This document shows, in pieces, positions 1 through 6,781 of a stretch of DNA of 12,795 nucleotides. A program made the position numbers and the translations under genes. The stretch's first letter is position 1. Every line of letters starts with the position of its first letter. Location of the stretch: positions 3,553 through 16,347 of the forward strand of contig DIRM01000029.1 in assembly GCA_002427545.1 (NCBI GenBank). The letters run 5' to 3'. The DNA comes from Mageeibacillus sp. UBA5436 (GTDB lineage Bacteria; Bacillota; Clostridia; Saccharofermentanales; DTU023). The notes under the pieces were generated by a model that searched no databases, was not told where the DNA came from, and was given only the letters and a program-made list of their open reading frames with translations.

Positions 1-693
1 GGAATTAAAGTGGTATCTTTGGATTCATCTGTTAATGCTGATAGCCGTAATACCCATATTCAACAAGCTGGTGTACAACAAGTTGCACAATCTTTAATTG
101 ATGCTGTTGAAGATTTGACAGGCGGCAGTGGTGATTGGGCTATTTTATCAGCAACATCCACAGCAACAAATCAAAATGCTTGGATTGATGCGATGAAAGA
201 AATCATTGAAGATGATCAATACGCTGATTTAAATTTAGTAGAAACCGCTTATGGTGACGATGAATTCCAAAAATCCGTTGACCAAACACAAGCTTTGATT
301 AACAACTACCCAGATTTAAAATTAATCTGTGCACCAACTACCGTTGGTTTAGCAGCAGCAGCAAAAGTTGTTACAGATGAAGGTTTACAAGGTAAAGTTA
401 TTATTACAGGTTTAGGCCTACCATCAGAAATGGCAGAATACATGGGTGAAGGCGATGTTGCTACACCATATATGTTCTTATGGAATCCAATTGATGTAGG
501 TAGAGTTGCAGCTTATTCTTTAATCGAAATGGTTAATGGTGACTTAACTGGTGCAGTTGGCGAAAGCTTTACAGCAGCTGATGGCAATACATATGAAGTT
601 ACCGATGATGGTGCTGACGGTACAGAAATCGTTGTTGGCCCTCCATTCGAATTTAATGCTGAAAATATTGATGACTGGAAAGATGTATATTAA
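1..693 (+). CDS. Sugar ABC transporter substrate-binding protein, RhaS/LsrB type (5'-truncated by window edge)
   Basis: This is the C-terminal 230 residues of a type I periplasmic-binding protein for a CUT2 sugar importer. The open frame runs to the first base of the window (GIK before the first GTG codon), so the GTG at 10 is internal; the segment GIKVVSLDSS is the usual mid-protein strand of RhaS/LsrB proteins. The end of the protein carries a GPPFEFNAENID segment, typical of rhamnose- and AI-2-binding relatives. The signal peptide and N-terminal lobe lie outside the window. Its acidic composition and the terminator just behind it suggest a highly expressed extracellular binding protein, probably the last gene of a transporter operon that starts upstream. 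With rhaB three genes on, rhamnose is the likeliest ligand, but this is inferred from context. It is clearly different in sequence from the second binding protein at 8049-9143. Confidence 0.88.
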   Translation, partial: GIKVVSLDSSVNADSRNTHIQQAGVQQVAQSLIDAVEDLTGGSGDWAILSATSTATNQNAWIDAMKEIIEDDQYADLNLVETAYGDDEFQKSVDQTQALINNYPDLKLICAPTTVGLAAAAKVVTDEGLQGKVIITGLGLPSEMAEYMGEGDVATPYMFLWNPIDVGRVAAYSLIEMVNGDLTGAVGESFTAADGNTYEVTDDGADGTEIVVGPPFEFNAENIDDWKDVY

Positions 694-724
694 TTCATAC
701 ATAAGTACATAACTCAAAATTGAT

Positions 725-757
725 TCAAGGGGAGCGTAAACTCCCCTTGATTTTATT
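725..757 (+). terminator. Intrinsic terminator after the binding-protein gene
   Basis: A perfect 10-bp stem (725-734 with 741-750, arm TCAAGGGGAG) closes a 6-base loop and is followed by TTTTATT. It sits 31 bases after the stop codon of the binding protein and 51 bases before the aldolase start. It should end or strongly reduce transcription from upstream. I see no convincing promoter between it and the aldolase, so partial read-through, giving more binding protein than enzymes, is possible. Confidence 0.85.
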
Positions 758-796
758 AGATAAACAATAAAAAAATATCGGAATATCTTGAATAAA

Positions 797-803
797 AGAA
801 GGA
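797..803 (+). promoter_or_regulatory. Ribosome binding site that fixes the aldolase start at 809
   Basis: AGAAGGA lies 5 bases before the ATG at 809. The same frame is open back to a TTG at 788, but that codon has no purine-rich site at a suitable distance, so 809 is preferred. Confidence 0.75.
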
Positions 804-808
804 TAATT

Positions 809-1846
809 ATGCAAAACAAAGAAGAAATTAAATTATTTGCTGAATTTTCAAATAAACTTGGAAATCGAATTGATTATGTGCAGGGTGGTGGCGGCAATAC
901 ATCATTTAAAGTAAATGATAAAACCATGTTGATTAAAGCTTCTGGTTACTATTTAAATCAAGTAACAGAAAACGATGGTTTTGCTATACTTGACTATCCC
1001 AAAATTCAGGAGTTTTTCTATCAGTCTGGAATTGATGAACTAGAAGATATTGAGGCTGCTGGATCAATTGTTGTTAAGGATTCCATTAAAAAAGTAGACA
1101 ATTTACCAGAATTAAGACCATCTGTTGAATCAGGTTTTCATTCTATTTTAGGACGTTGGGTCGCGCATACACATAGTGTTTATACTAATATTATTCTTTG
1201 TAGCAGCACAGCAGAAGAGTTATTAGAAAAAATTTTTTCTGATTATGCTTATATTTATATTCCTTATGTCAATCCTGGTTCAAGATTGACTTATGAAATT
1301 TATAAAAGCATGCAAGAATTTGAAAAGAAACAGAATAAAAAACCAGATGTAATTTTCTTGCAAAATCATGGCATTATTGTTCACGCAGATGATATGCAGG
1401 TTTGCTTTGATTTACATGAAGAAATTAACCAACTTATTTGTCAATATTTTTCTATAGATAGTAAAAAGTATCCGGATGTAAAAATCGAAGAAATCGATGA
1501 AAATACGTATGTTTCAAATACAGAATATTTAGTTAATAGCTTAAATAATGATGAATATTCAACAGAATTATTGCTTAATAACCCACTTTATCCAGATCAA
1601 ATTGTATATTTGCGCGATGTTTTAGGGGAAACAGCTTTAATTGACAAACAAACAGGCAAACTAACTTATAAAATGCCTTATAAACAGGCTATTTTATTAG
1701 AAGAAGCTTTGACTGCTATTATTTTCATTATGAATAATATCAAGGAAAACCAACTTAAAGTTCAATTCATGCATGATTCAGAACAAGATTTTATTAAAAA
1801 CTGGGAAAGCGAAAAATACCGCAAAGAATTGTCGAGGAAAGAATGA
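809..1846 (+). CDS. Class II aldolase/adducin-family protein, probable rhamnulose-1-phosphate aldolase (RhaE-like, unfused)
   Basis: A cytoplasmic, metal-dependent class II aldolase of 345 residues. Visible family marks are the phosphate-loop-like GGGGNTS (26-32), the likely catalytic Glu107 in RPSVESGFH, the metal-binding pair His120/His122 in AHTHS, and a third ligand, His187, in NHG. The GGGGNTS and RPSVE patterns fit the COG3347 type, which forms the N-terminal half of bifunctional RhaE-type rhamnulose-1-phosphate aldolase/lactaldehyde dehydrogenases, better than the roughly 275-residue E. coli RhaD type. Here the dehydrogenase half is absent, and the stop codon overlaps the start of rhaB (ATGA). 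In this setting the expected reaction is L-rhamnulose 1-phosphate to dihydroxyacetone phosphate plus L-lactaldehyde. The aldolase fold is clear; the exact substrate is inferred from the rhaB neighbour, and another ketose 1-phosphate is possible. Confidence 0.8.
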   Translation: MQNKEEIKLFAEFSNKLGNRIDYVQGGGGNTSFKVNDKTMLIKASGYYLNQVTENDGFAILDYPKIQEFFYQSGIDELEDIEAAGSIVVKDSIKKVDNLPELRPSVESGFHSILGRWVAHTHSVYTNIILCSSTAEELLEKIFSDYAYIYIPYVNPGSRLTYEIYKSMQEFEKKQNKKPDVIFLQNHGIIVHADDMQVCFDLHEEINQLICQYFSIDSKKYPDVKIEEIDENTYVSNTEYLVNSLNNDEYSTELLLNNPLYPDQIVYLRDVLGETALIDKQTGKLTYKMPYKQAILLEEALTAIIFIMNNIKENQLKVQFMHDSEQDFIKNWESEKYRKELSRKE

Positions 1847-3312
1847 GTAAGATTGATGTTTTAGCTTTTGACTTAGGCGCTTCAAATGGCAGAGCGATTG
1901 TTGGACATTTGGATGATAAAATTATTACAACAACGGAGGTTCATCGTTTTGCTAATAATTTTGTTACTTTAAATGGTGTTGACTGTTGGGATATTAATAA
2001 TCTTTTTGAAAATCTTAAATTAGGTTTTCAAAAAGCTTTTGAAATGGGCTTTAAGCCACAAAGTTTTGGCATTGATACTTGGGGTGTAGACTATGGTTTA
2101 CTTGATGAAAAAGGTGAGCTGATAGCTAATCCAAGAGCATATCGTGGATCTAAAGATGAAGCAATGAATGATGCCATAGTAAAAATAGGAAAAAGAAATA
2201 TTTTTAATCGAACAGGCATCGCTACTTTAAACTTTAATACGATCTATCAATTGAATCAAAGGGTATTAGAAAATGATGAAGAATTAACAAAAGCAAAAAC
2301 TCTTCTTTTAATGCCAGATTTATTAGGATATTTATTCACTGGTCAAATTTTCAGCGAATATACCAATGTTACAACATCAAATTTATTTAATGTAGAAACT
2401 AAGAACTGGGACTTTGAATTAATAAACAAATTAAATATTCCTAGTCATATTTTTTCTGAGATTGATTATCCAGGCCATGTTCGCGGCAATATAAAGAAAA
2501 ATATTGCAGAAGAACTCGGTATAGATTCGATTCCTTTAATTGCAGTAGGCACACATGATACAGCATCTGCTGTAGCAGCTATTCCGCTTAATGAAAATTA
2601 TGCATTCTGTTCAAGTGGAACCTGGTCTTTATGTGGTCTTGAAGCAGAAAAAGCCATTATCAATGATTTGGTTTACAATTCGAATTTTTCAAATGAAGGA
2701 ACCATACAAGGTGGTGTTCGTCCACTTAAGAATATTATGGGAATGTGGATTATTCAAGAATGTCGTAGACAATGGGGCGAAAATCTTAGCTGGAAAGAAA
2801 TTGATAAAGAAACGACTGCTACAAAATCTTTGGGGAGTATTATCAATCCTAATTATTCAGATTTCTTTAAAGCTGGGCACATGATTGAAAAAATTCAAGA
2901 TTATTGCCATAGAACAGGACAAGCAATCCCTAAAACAATAGGCGAAATATCACGCACAGTTTATGAATCACTGGCTTTAATGTATCGCAATGTGATAGAA
3001 ACTTTATCAGATTTGCAAAGTGCTCCCATTCAAGGTTTAAACATTACGGGTGGCGGCATTAAAAATGTGTTTGTAGATCAAATGACAGCCGATTGCATAG
3101 GTTTACCTGTTTTAACAGGGCCAACCGAAGGGGCTGCTTTAGGAAATATAATGGCTCAATTGATTGGTTTACAGAAGGTTAAAGATGTACATGAAGGTAG
3201 AGAAATCATTTCACAATCCATTGAAATGAAAAAATTCGAACCAAAAGATAGAAGCGGCTGGGATCAACAATATCAAAAATTATTAACCTTCCTGGAGGCG
3301 GATAATAATTAA
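1843..3312 (+). CDS. rhaB: Rhamnulokinase
   Basis: A 489-residue FGGY-family kinase that phosphorylates L-rhamnulose with ATP at O1 in the cytoplasm. The N-terminal phosphate-binding loop reads FDLGASNGRA (residues 9-18), followed by the sugar-side segment FGIDTWGVDYGLLD, as in known RhaB proteins. The putative catalytic base is Asp239 in GTHDTASA, followed by SSGTWSLCG. The C-terminal ATPase lobe has the adenosine-side motifs ITGGGIKN and GPTEGAALGN. Length matches the family (about 480-490). The start overlaps the aldolase stop by ATGA and has GAGGA 5 bases upstream, so the two are translationally coupled. RhaB enzymes can also act on L-xylulose or related ketoses, which matters because of the second kinase directly downstream. 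Confidence 0.93.
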   Translation: MSKIDVLAFDLGASNGRAIVGHLDDKIITTTEVHRFANNFVTLNGVDCWDINNLFENLKLGFQKAFEMGFKPQSFGIDTWGVDYGLLDEKGELIANPRAYRGSKDEAMNDAIVKIGKRNIFNRTGIATLNFNTIYQLNQRVLENDEELTKAKTLLLMPDLLGYLFTGQIFSEYTNVTTSNLFNVETKNWDFELINKLNIPSHIFSEIDYPGHVRGNIKKNIAEELGIDSIPLIAVGTHDTASAVAAIPLNENYAFCSSGTWSLCGLEAEKAIINDLVYNSNFSNEGTIQGGVRPLKNIMGMWIIQECRRQWGENLSWKEIDKETTATKSLGSIINPNYSDFFKAGHMIEKIQDYCHRTGQAIPKTIGEISRTVYESLALMYRNVIETLSDLQSAPIQGLNITGGGIKNVFVDQMTADCIGLPVLTGPTEGAALGNIMAQLIGLQKVKDVHEGREIISQSIEMKKFEPKDRSGWDQQYQKLLTFLEADNN

Positions 3313-3342
3313 ATGTAATAATTCTTAATTAAGGTAAAGAAA

Positions 3343-4845
3343 ATGCGATATTTATTAGGAATAGACAATGGAGGAACTTTTGCTAAAGCGGCTATATTTG
3401 ATGAAAATGGCAAACAAATAGCAAAAGCAGGATTACCATCAAATACTCATAGTCCAAAGCCAGGTTATGCTGAGCGTGACATGAATGAATTATGGGAAGT
3501 TAATGCAGAGGTTATTCGCCAGACGATTGTTAATTCAGGTATTTCCTCTGAAGATATTGTAGGAATTTCTTTTTCTGGTCATGGAAAAGGTCTTTATCCT
3601 ATTAAAGCAAATGGCGAACCTGCTTATGCAGGTATCCCATCTACAGATAGTAGAGCTCAAGAATTTGTAGATCAATGGTATCAAACAGGTATAGATAAAA
3701 AAGTGTATCAAAAAACCTATCAAAATATTTTAGTTACACAACCAGTTAGTATTTTGGCTTGGCTAAAAAAATATGAACCAGAGGCGTATGCTGATATAAA
3801 ATATGTTTTTTCAGTCAAAGATTTTATTCGTTATAAGCTAACAAATGAGGCTTATGGTGAATATACAGATTTTTCTGGTGGAAATTTAATCAACTTAAAT
3901 ACGAAGGTTTATGATCAAGAATTAATGCAATTATTTGATATAGAGGAAGTATATGAAAAGCTTCCTCCTCTCAAATATTCAGCTGAATTATGTGGAGTTA
4001 TTACGCCAGAAGCAGCTGAAAAGACTGGTCTTAAAGAGGGTACTCCTGTTGCAGCAGGTATGTTTGATATAAATGCTTGTGGCATTGCTTCAGGACTTGG
4101 GGATCCAGAAAAACTAAGTATGATTGCAGGGACTTGGAGCATCAATGAATATATTAGAAAAGAACCCTTAACTGATGGCAGTATATCGCTCAATTCTATG
4201 TTTTGTATGCCAGATTATTTTTTAATTGAAGAAAGTAGTCCTACTTCTGCAGGAAATTTAGAATGGTATATTCAAAATTTATTACCAGAACTCAAAACAG
4301 AAGCAAAGAAAAATAATTCCAATGTTTACAAAATAGTAGATACCTGGGTGGAGGAAATAAATCCAGCAGAAAATGATTTAATTTTCTTACCTTTTTTATA
4401 TGGTTCTAATGAACAGGCAAAAGCAAAGGCATCATTGATAGGTTTAACATCGTATCATACAAGAAAACATATTACGCAAGCGATTTTTGAAGGTATCGTT
4501 TTTTCTCATCTGACTCATTTAAATAAACTTTTAGCAAGAAGAGAAAAACCTGAGAGTATTCAATTATCAGGTGGCGTGGTTAACTCGGCAGTTTGGGTAC
4601 AGATGTTTGCCAATGCAACAGGCATTCCCATTGATGTCGTTGATGATAAAGAACTTGGGGCACAAGGTGCAGCGATGGCAGCAGGCATTGCTGCAGGTCT
4701 ATATAAAGATTATGCTGATGCGATTAACAAATGTGTTAGCTTTAGCCGCACAGTAAAACCAAGAAAAGAATTTACAAAACTATATCAAGAAAAATATCAA
4801 AATTATCGTTCTTTAATAGATGCTTTAGGTGCTTTTTGGAAGTAA
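3343..4845 (+). CDS. lyxK: FGGY carbohydrate kinase, L-xylulokinase (LyxK)-like
   Basis: A 500-residue FGGY kinase, distinct from rhaB. It opens with the phosphate loop LLGIDNGGTFAKAA; the putative catalytic base is Asp242 in GMFDINACG; GTWSINE follows, and the C-terminal lobe has LSGGVVNSAVW and GAQGAAMAAG. Several segments match what I recall of E. coli LyxK: PGYAERDMNELW, SPTSAGNLEW, FLPFLYGSN, VFSHLTHLN and LYQEKYQNYRSLI. LyxK phosphorylates L-xylulose, and also 3-keto-L-gulonate, at O5. The gene lies 30 bases after rhaB with its own AAGGT site 7 bases before ATG, and so is in the same operon. No L-xylulose-5-phosphate epimerase is visible in the window. Other ketoses or polyols (for example tetritols) cannot be excluded; subfamily is moderately sure, substrate less so. 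Confidence 0.72.
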   Translation: MRYLLGIDNGGTFAKAAIFDENGKQIAKAGLPSNTHSPKPGYAERDMNELWEVNAEVIRQTIVNSGISSEDIVGISFSGHGKGLYPIKANGEPAYAGIPSTDSRAQEFVDQWYQTGIDKKVYQKTYQNILVTQPVSILAWLKKYEPEAYADIKYVFSVKDFIRYKLTNEAYGEYTDFSGGNLINLNTKVYDQELMQLFDIEEVYEKLPPLKYSAELCGVITPEAAEKTGLKEGTPVAAGMFDINACGIASGLGDPEKLSMIAGTWSINEYIRKEPLTDGSISLNSMFCMPDYFLIEESSPTSAGNLEWYIQNLLPELKTEAKKNNSNVYKIVDTWVEEINPAENDLIFLPFLYGSNEQAKAKASLIGLTSYHTRKHITQAIFEGIVFSHLTHLNKLLARREKPESIQLSGGVVNSAVWVQMFANATGIPIDVVDDKELGAQGAAMAAGIAAGLYKDYADAINKCVSFSRTVKPRKEFTKLYQEKYQNYRSLIDALGAFWK

Positions 4846-4855
4846 TTAAATCAAA

Positions 4856-4879
4856 TGGTTTTTACATATTTAAAAACCA
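4856..4879. repeat. Weak A/T-rich hairpin after the LyxK-like gene
   Basis: A perfect 9-bp inverted repeat (4856-4864 TGGTTTTTA with 4871-4879) around a 6-base loop lies 10 bases past the kinase stop codon. It is mostly A/T pairs and has no following T run on the plus strand. It may help the stronger terminator next to it or stabilise the message end. Confidence 0.5.
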
Positions 4880-4889
4880 CTTAAATGCA

Positions 4890-4934
4890 AAAATCCCATA
4901 CCTTCAAAATATTTGAGGTATGGGATTTTATTAT
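4890..4934. terminator. Bidirectional intrinsic terminator between convergent operons
   Basis: A 13-bp perfect stem (4890-4902 with 4917-4929, core ATCCCATACC) can be extended by five more pairs past a single bulged T. Plus-strand reading ends in TTTTATTATT and minus-strand reading ends in a run of five T, so the same hairpin can terminate the kinase operon from the left and the epimerase operon from the right. Confidence 0.87.
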
Positions 4935-4943
4935 TGAAGGATT

Positions 4944-5972
4944 CTATATCTCAACTACTTTAAATTGGAAGCCCGTTTTATAGCTACCATATGGCTCTAT
5001 TGTAGTTAAACCTTTTTCTTTTAATTCTGTTTTTCTACCTTTAACTGAGCTCGTGGTAGGCATCACTGCAAAGCAATAATCACCAGAGCCCATTGATTTC
5101 CATTCCATCAACCAAGGCATCTGTTTGGTATTATATGAAAGATGTACTTCAAGACCAAGTTTCTGATTCCTCAAAATAGCCGTTACAACTTCATCCTTTT
5201 TTTCAGGAAATTGATAATAATAGAGGTGCTCCTGATAGGAACAAGTTGGTTTTATTACTTTAAAACGATCTGCAATATTCTCTTGTGACCAATCATCCCT
5301 GGCAAAACACATATTTCCTTCAGGTAAAATAAGTTCGACGCCTTCATCGATAAATGGATAACCAAAATTTAGATGATACATCAAAGAAAAGGCAACGGGG
5401 CGACAAGTAGGACTTTCGATGGTATCGCTTAAATTAAAATAATCTGCATTTAACTCAGTAGTATAGGTTCTCGTCAAATTTAATTGATGCTGAAATAAAC
5501 GAGATTCTTGAGTTTTGCCAGATAGACGAATTTTGAATTTTGAATCATCATCAAAATCAGCAAAAGTTTGTATTTGTTCTGCCCCTTGATTGGATATACG
5601 TCCATGTAAAGGCTGAAACAAACCGTCTACTATGTTTTCTTGTCCCGAATTCATCAAGCCAGAGGTGTACATCATACCGCCAACACCATAATTTAAAAAT
5701 TCATTTGTAGTAGGAGGGACACGCATAGGGTTGGTTAAACCATTTTTATACATGAAAGATAAATTAATCCCTTTAAATGAGAGGTCATAGATTTCCATAT
5801 TACGACCTTCTAGAACAGTAAATTCTAATCCTGACCCAGTTTTTACTCTGCAAGCATCTAAACCTTTTGCGTTTCCATCATTATAAGTGAAACGGCGAAC
5901 ACCCGCGATTTGACCAATTCTACCAGTCAATTCGCGTAATTCGATGCAGCTTTTATTAGAAAAATCAAACAT
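4944..5972 (-). CDS. DUF4432 family, aldose 1-epimerase (mutarotase)-like protein
   Basis: A 342-residue protein with the features of the DUF4432 branch of the galactose-mutarotase superfamily; no signal peptide, so cytoplasmic. The N-terminal half contains VLEGRNMEIYDLSFKG and the proline-rich loop MRVPPTTNEF. Candidate catalytic residues by analogy with mutarotases are His123 in PLHGRISNQG, His200 in YHLNFGYPF, and Glu326 in TIEPYGSY. Such proteins probably interconvert the alpha and beta anomers of a sugar or sugar phosphate, but few members have been characterised. It is the second gene of a minus-strand pair, 51 bases after the RpiB-like gene, and points away from the importer operon. 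The TAGGAG ribosome site lies 12 bases before the ATG, longer than ideal; an in-frame TGA two codons upstream rules out an earlier start. Family is well supported, substrate unknown. Confidence 0.82.
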   Translation of the reverse strand: MFDFSNKSCIELRELTGRIGQIAGVRRFTYNDGNAKGLDACRVKTGSGLEFTVLEGRNMEIYDLSFKGINLSFMYKNGLTNPMRVPPTTNEFLNYGVGGMMYTSGLMNSGQENIVDGLFQPLHGRISNQGAEQIQTFADFDDDSKFKIRLSGKTQESRLFQHQLNLTRTYTTELNADYFNLSDTIESPTCRPVAFSLMYHLNFGYPFIDEGVELILPEGNMCFARDDWSQENIADRFKVIKPTCSYQEHLYYYQFPEKKDEVVTAILRNQKLGLEVHLSYNTKQMPWLMEWKSMGSGDYCFAVMPTTSSVKGRKTELKEKGLTTIEPYGSYKTGFQFKVVEI

Positions 5973-5984
5973 AATTCAATAGAA

Positions 5985-5990
5985 CTCCTA
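5985..5990 (-). promoter_or_regulatory. Ribosome binding site of the DUF4432 gene, unusually far from the start
   Basis: Minus-strand TAGGAG ends 12 bases before the ATG at 5972-5970, against a usual 5-9. An in-frame stop just upstream of the ATG means the gene cannot start closer to this site, so translation may be weaker than that of the gene ahead of it. Confidence 0.5.
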
Positions 5991-6023
5991 TCATGAGACG
6001 TCTAATGTTTTTGGCAATTATTG

Positions 6024-6596
6024 TTAAATGGTCATCCATTTTGGTTGTTCTGCTAACTCTACATTGGGTGAGTTTTCAAATTTGAAACCATTAGCCTTAA
6101 AGGCTTCATAATCAAAATTTTCACATTCATCATAACCTAATTTATGATAATCATAAAAACCATCCCAATCTTCATAACCGTCACCTAATTTATGATTGAG
6201 AAAAGCATCTGCCATAGCAATACCTGTTTTAGGAGCTACATAAAAAGCACCCATGGCTAAAACGTTACAATTATTTGCGGTTACGGATCGCAATGCTGAG
6301 GGAACGCTTTCACAAACGGCTGCATGAACATGAGGGCATTTGCTTGCAGCAATATGTATGCCCATGCCTGTGCCACAAAAGATGATGGCTCTTTCAAATT
6401 CGCGATTCGCAATCTTAGATCCGACCATGAGACCAACTCTGTGATACATAATGGGATTTGGATCATTTTCATCCTTTACTCCGATGTCAGTAATTTTCCA
6501 ACCTTGCTCTTTTAAAAAACTGACAACAGCATTTTTTAGAGGTGCACCTGCAAAATCGGCACCGACCAATACTTCTTTGTCTTTTATTAATTTCAT
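6024..6596 (-). CDS. RpiB/LacA/LacB-family sugar-phosphate isomerase, divergent, with C-terminal extension
   Basis: A 190-residue cytoplasmic isomerase of the RpiB/LacAB fold, which converts aldose and ketose phosphates. Family marks are VGADFAGAPLK (11-21) and the active-site loop FCGTGMGIHIAASK with the catalytic Cys74. Two positions differ from classic RpiB: the usual D-H-A-G near the N-terminus is D-F-A-G, and the segment equivalent to RQHN, which carries the ring-opening His in E. coli RpiB, reads VTANN. The protein is about 40 residues longer than a typical RpiB (about 150), and the tail is rich in aromatic and acidic residues (DGFYDYHKLGYDECENF). Together these suggest a substrate other than ribose 5-phosphate, perhaps a tetrose, hexose or L-pentose phosphate. 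The start has AAAGG 7 bases upstream. It heads the minus-strand pair and diverges from the lacI-type regulator. Confidence 0.83.
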   Translation of the reverse strand: MKLIKDKEVLVGADFAGAPLKNAVVSFLKEQGWKITDIGVKDENDPNPIMYHRVGLMVGSKIANREFERAIIFCGTGMGIHIAASKCPHVHAAVCESVPSALRSVTANNCNVLAMGAFYVAPKTGIAMADAFLNHKLGDGYEDWDGFYDYHKLGYDECENFDYEAFKANGFKFENSPNVELAEQPKWMTI

Positions 6597-6632
6597 GTTT
6601 CTGCCTTTCTAGTAATTATTTATTGAAATATT

Positions 6633-6646
6633 TTGATACGGTTACA
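6633..6646. promoter_or_regulatory. Second candidate LacI-family operator (half-matching)
   Basis: TTGATACGGTTACA shares the half-site CGGTTACA with the stronger site at 6768-6781 but its left arm fits poorly. It lies in the predicted leader of the leftward isomerase transcript. Its spacing of about 135 bp from the other site would allow a repressor tetramer to bridge the two by looping; this is inference. Confidence 0.42.
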
Positions 6647-6668
6647 TTAAATCATCTTAAAATATGAA

Positions 6669-6724
6669 ATTATAATTTATGCTAATTGAATAAAAAATAA
6701 GAATAAATTTAAGCTGTTTGTCAA
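6669..6724 (-). promoter_or_regulatory. Candidate promoter boxes for the isomerase operon
   Basis: On the minus strand a perfect TTGACA (6724-6719) is followed 19 bases later by TATTTT (6699-6694). A separate perfect TATAAT lies at 6674-6669 but has no good -35 at 17 bases. Either could start leftward transcription; the region is so AT-rich that chance boxes are likely. Confidence 0.4.
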
Positions 6725-6739
6725 ATCATAATAAATTTA

Positions 6740-6768
6740 TTGAAATTATTATGGCAAATTCGTATAAT
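6740..6768 (+). promoter_or_regulatory. Sigma-A promoter for the regulator/importer operon
   Basis: TTGAAA (6740-6745), a 17-base spacer, and a perfect TATAAT (6763-6768) read toward the LacI-type gene. Predicted transcription would start near 6775, inside the operator that overlaps the -10 box. Confidence 0.75.
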
Positions 6769-6781
6769 GAAAGCGGTTACA
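6768..6781. promoter_or_regulatory. LacI/CcpA-type operator (cre-like) overlapping the promoter
   Basis: TGAAAGCGGTTACA fits every position of the commonly used cre consensus TGWAANCGNTNWCA and has the central CG typical of LacI-family sites. It begins on the last base of the -10 box and covers the expected start point, a position where binding would block transcription. It could serve the regulator encoded next door (autorepression), CcpA (catabolite repression), or both; sequence alone cannot separate these. Confidence 0.72.

Noticed and set aside
10..693. GTG at position 10 as the start of the first gene
   Set aside because: The frame stays open to base 1 with GIK, which continues the conserved binding-protein strand. 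The gene is cut by the window edge.
788..808. TTG at 788 as the aldolase start
   Set aside because: There is no ribosome site at a suitable distance, whereas AGAAGGA sits 5 bases before the ATG at 809.
544..819. Minus-strand open frame of 91 codons
   Set aside because: It lies opposite the binding-protein gene and runs through its terminator; the product is low-complexity hydrophobic, with no family marks.
3915..4193. Minus-strand open frame opposite the LyxK-like kinase
   Set aside because: It is a shadow of a well-supported kinase frame, with no family resemblance.
6324..6515. Plus-strand open frame inside the RpiB-like gene
   Set aside because: It lies wholly opposite a gene with clear active-site motifs.
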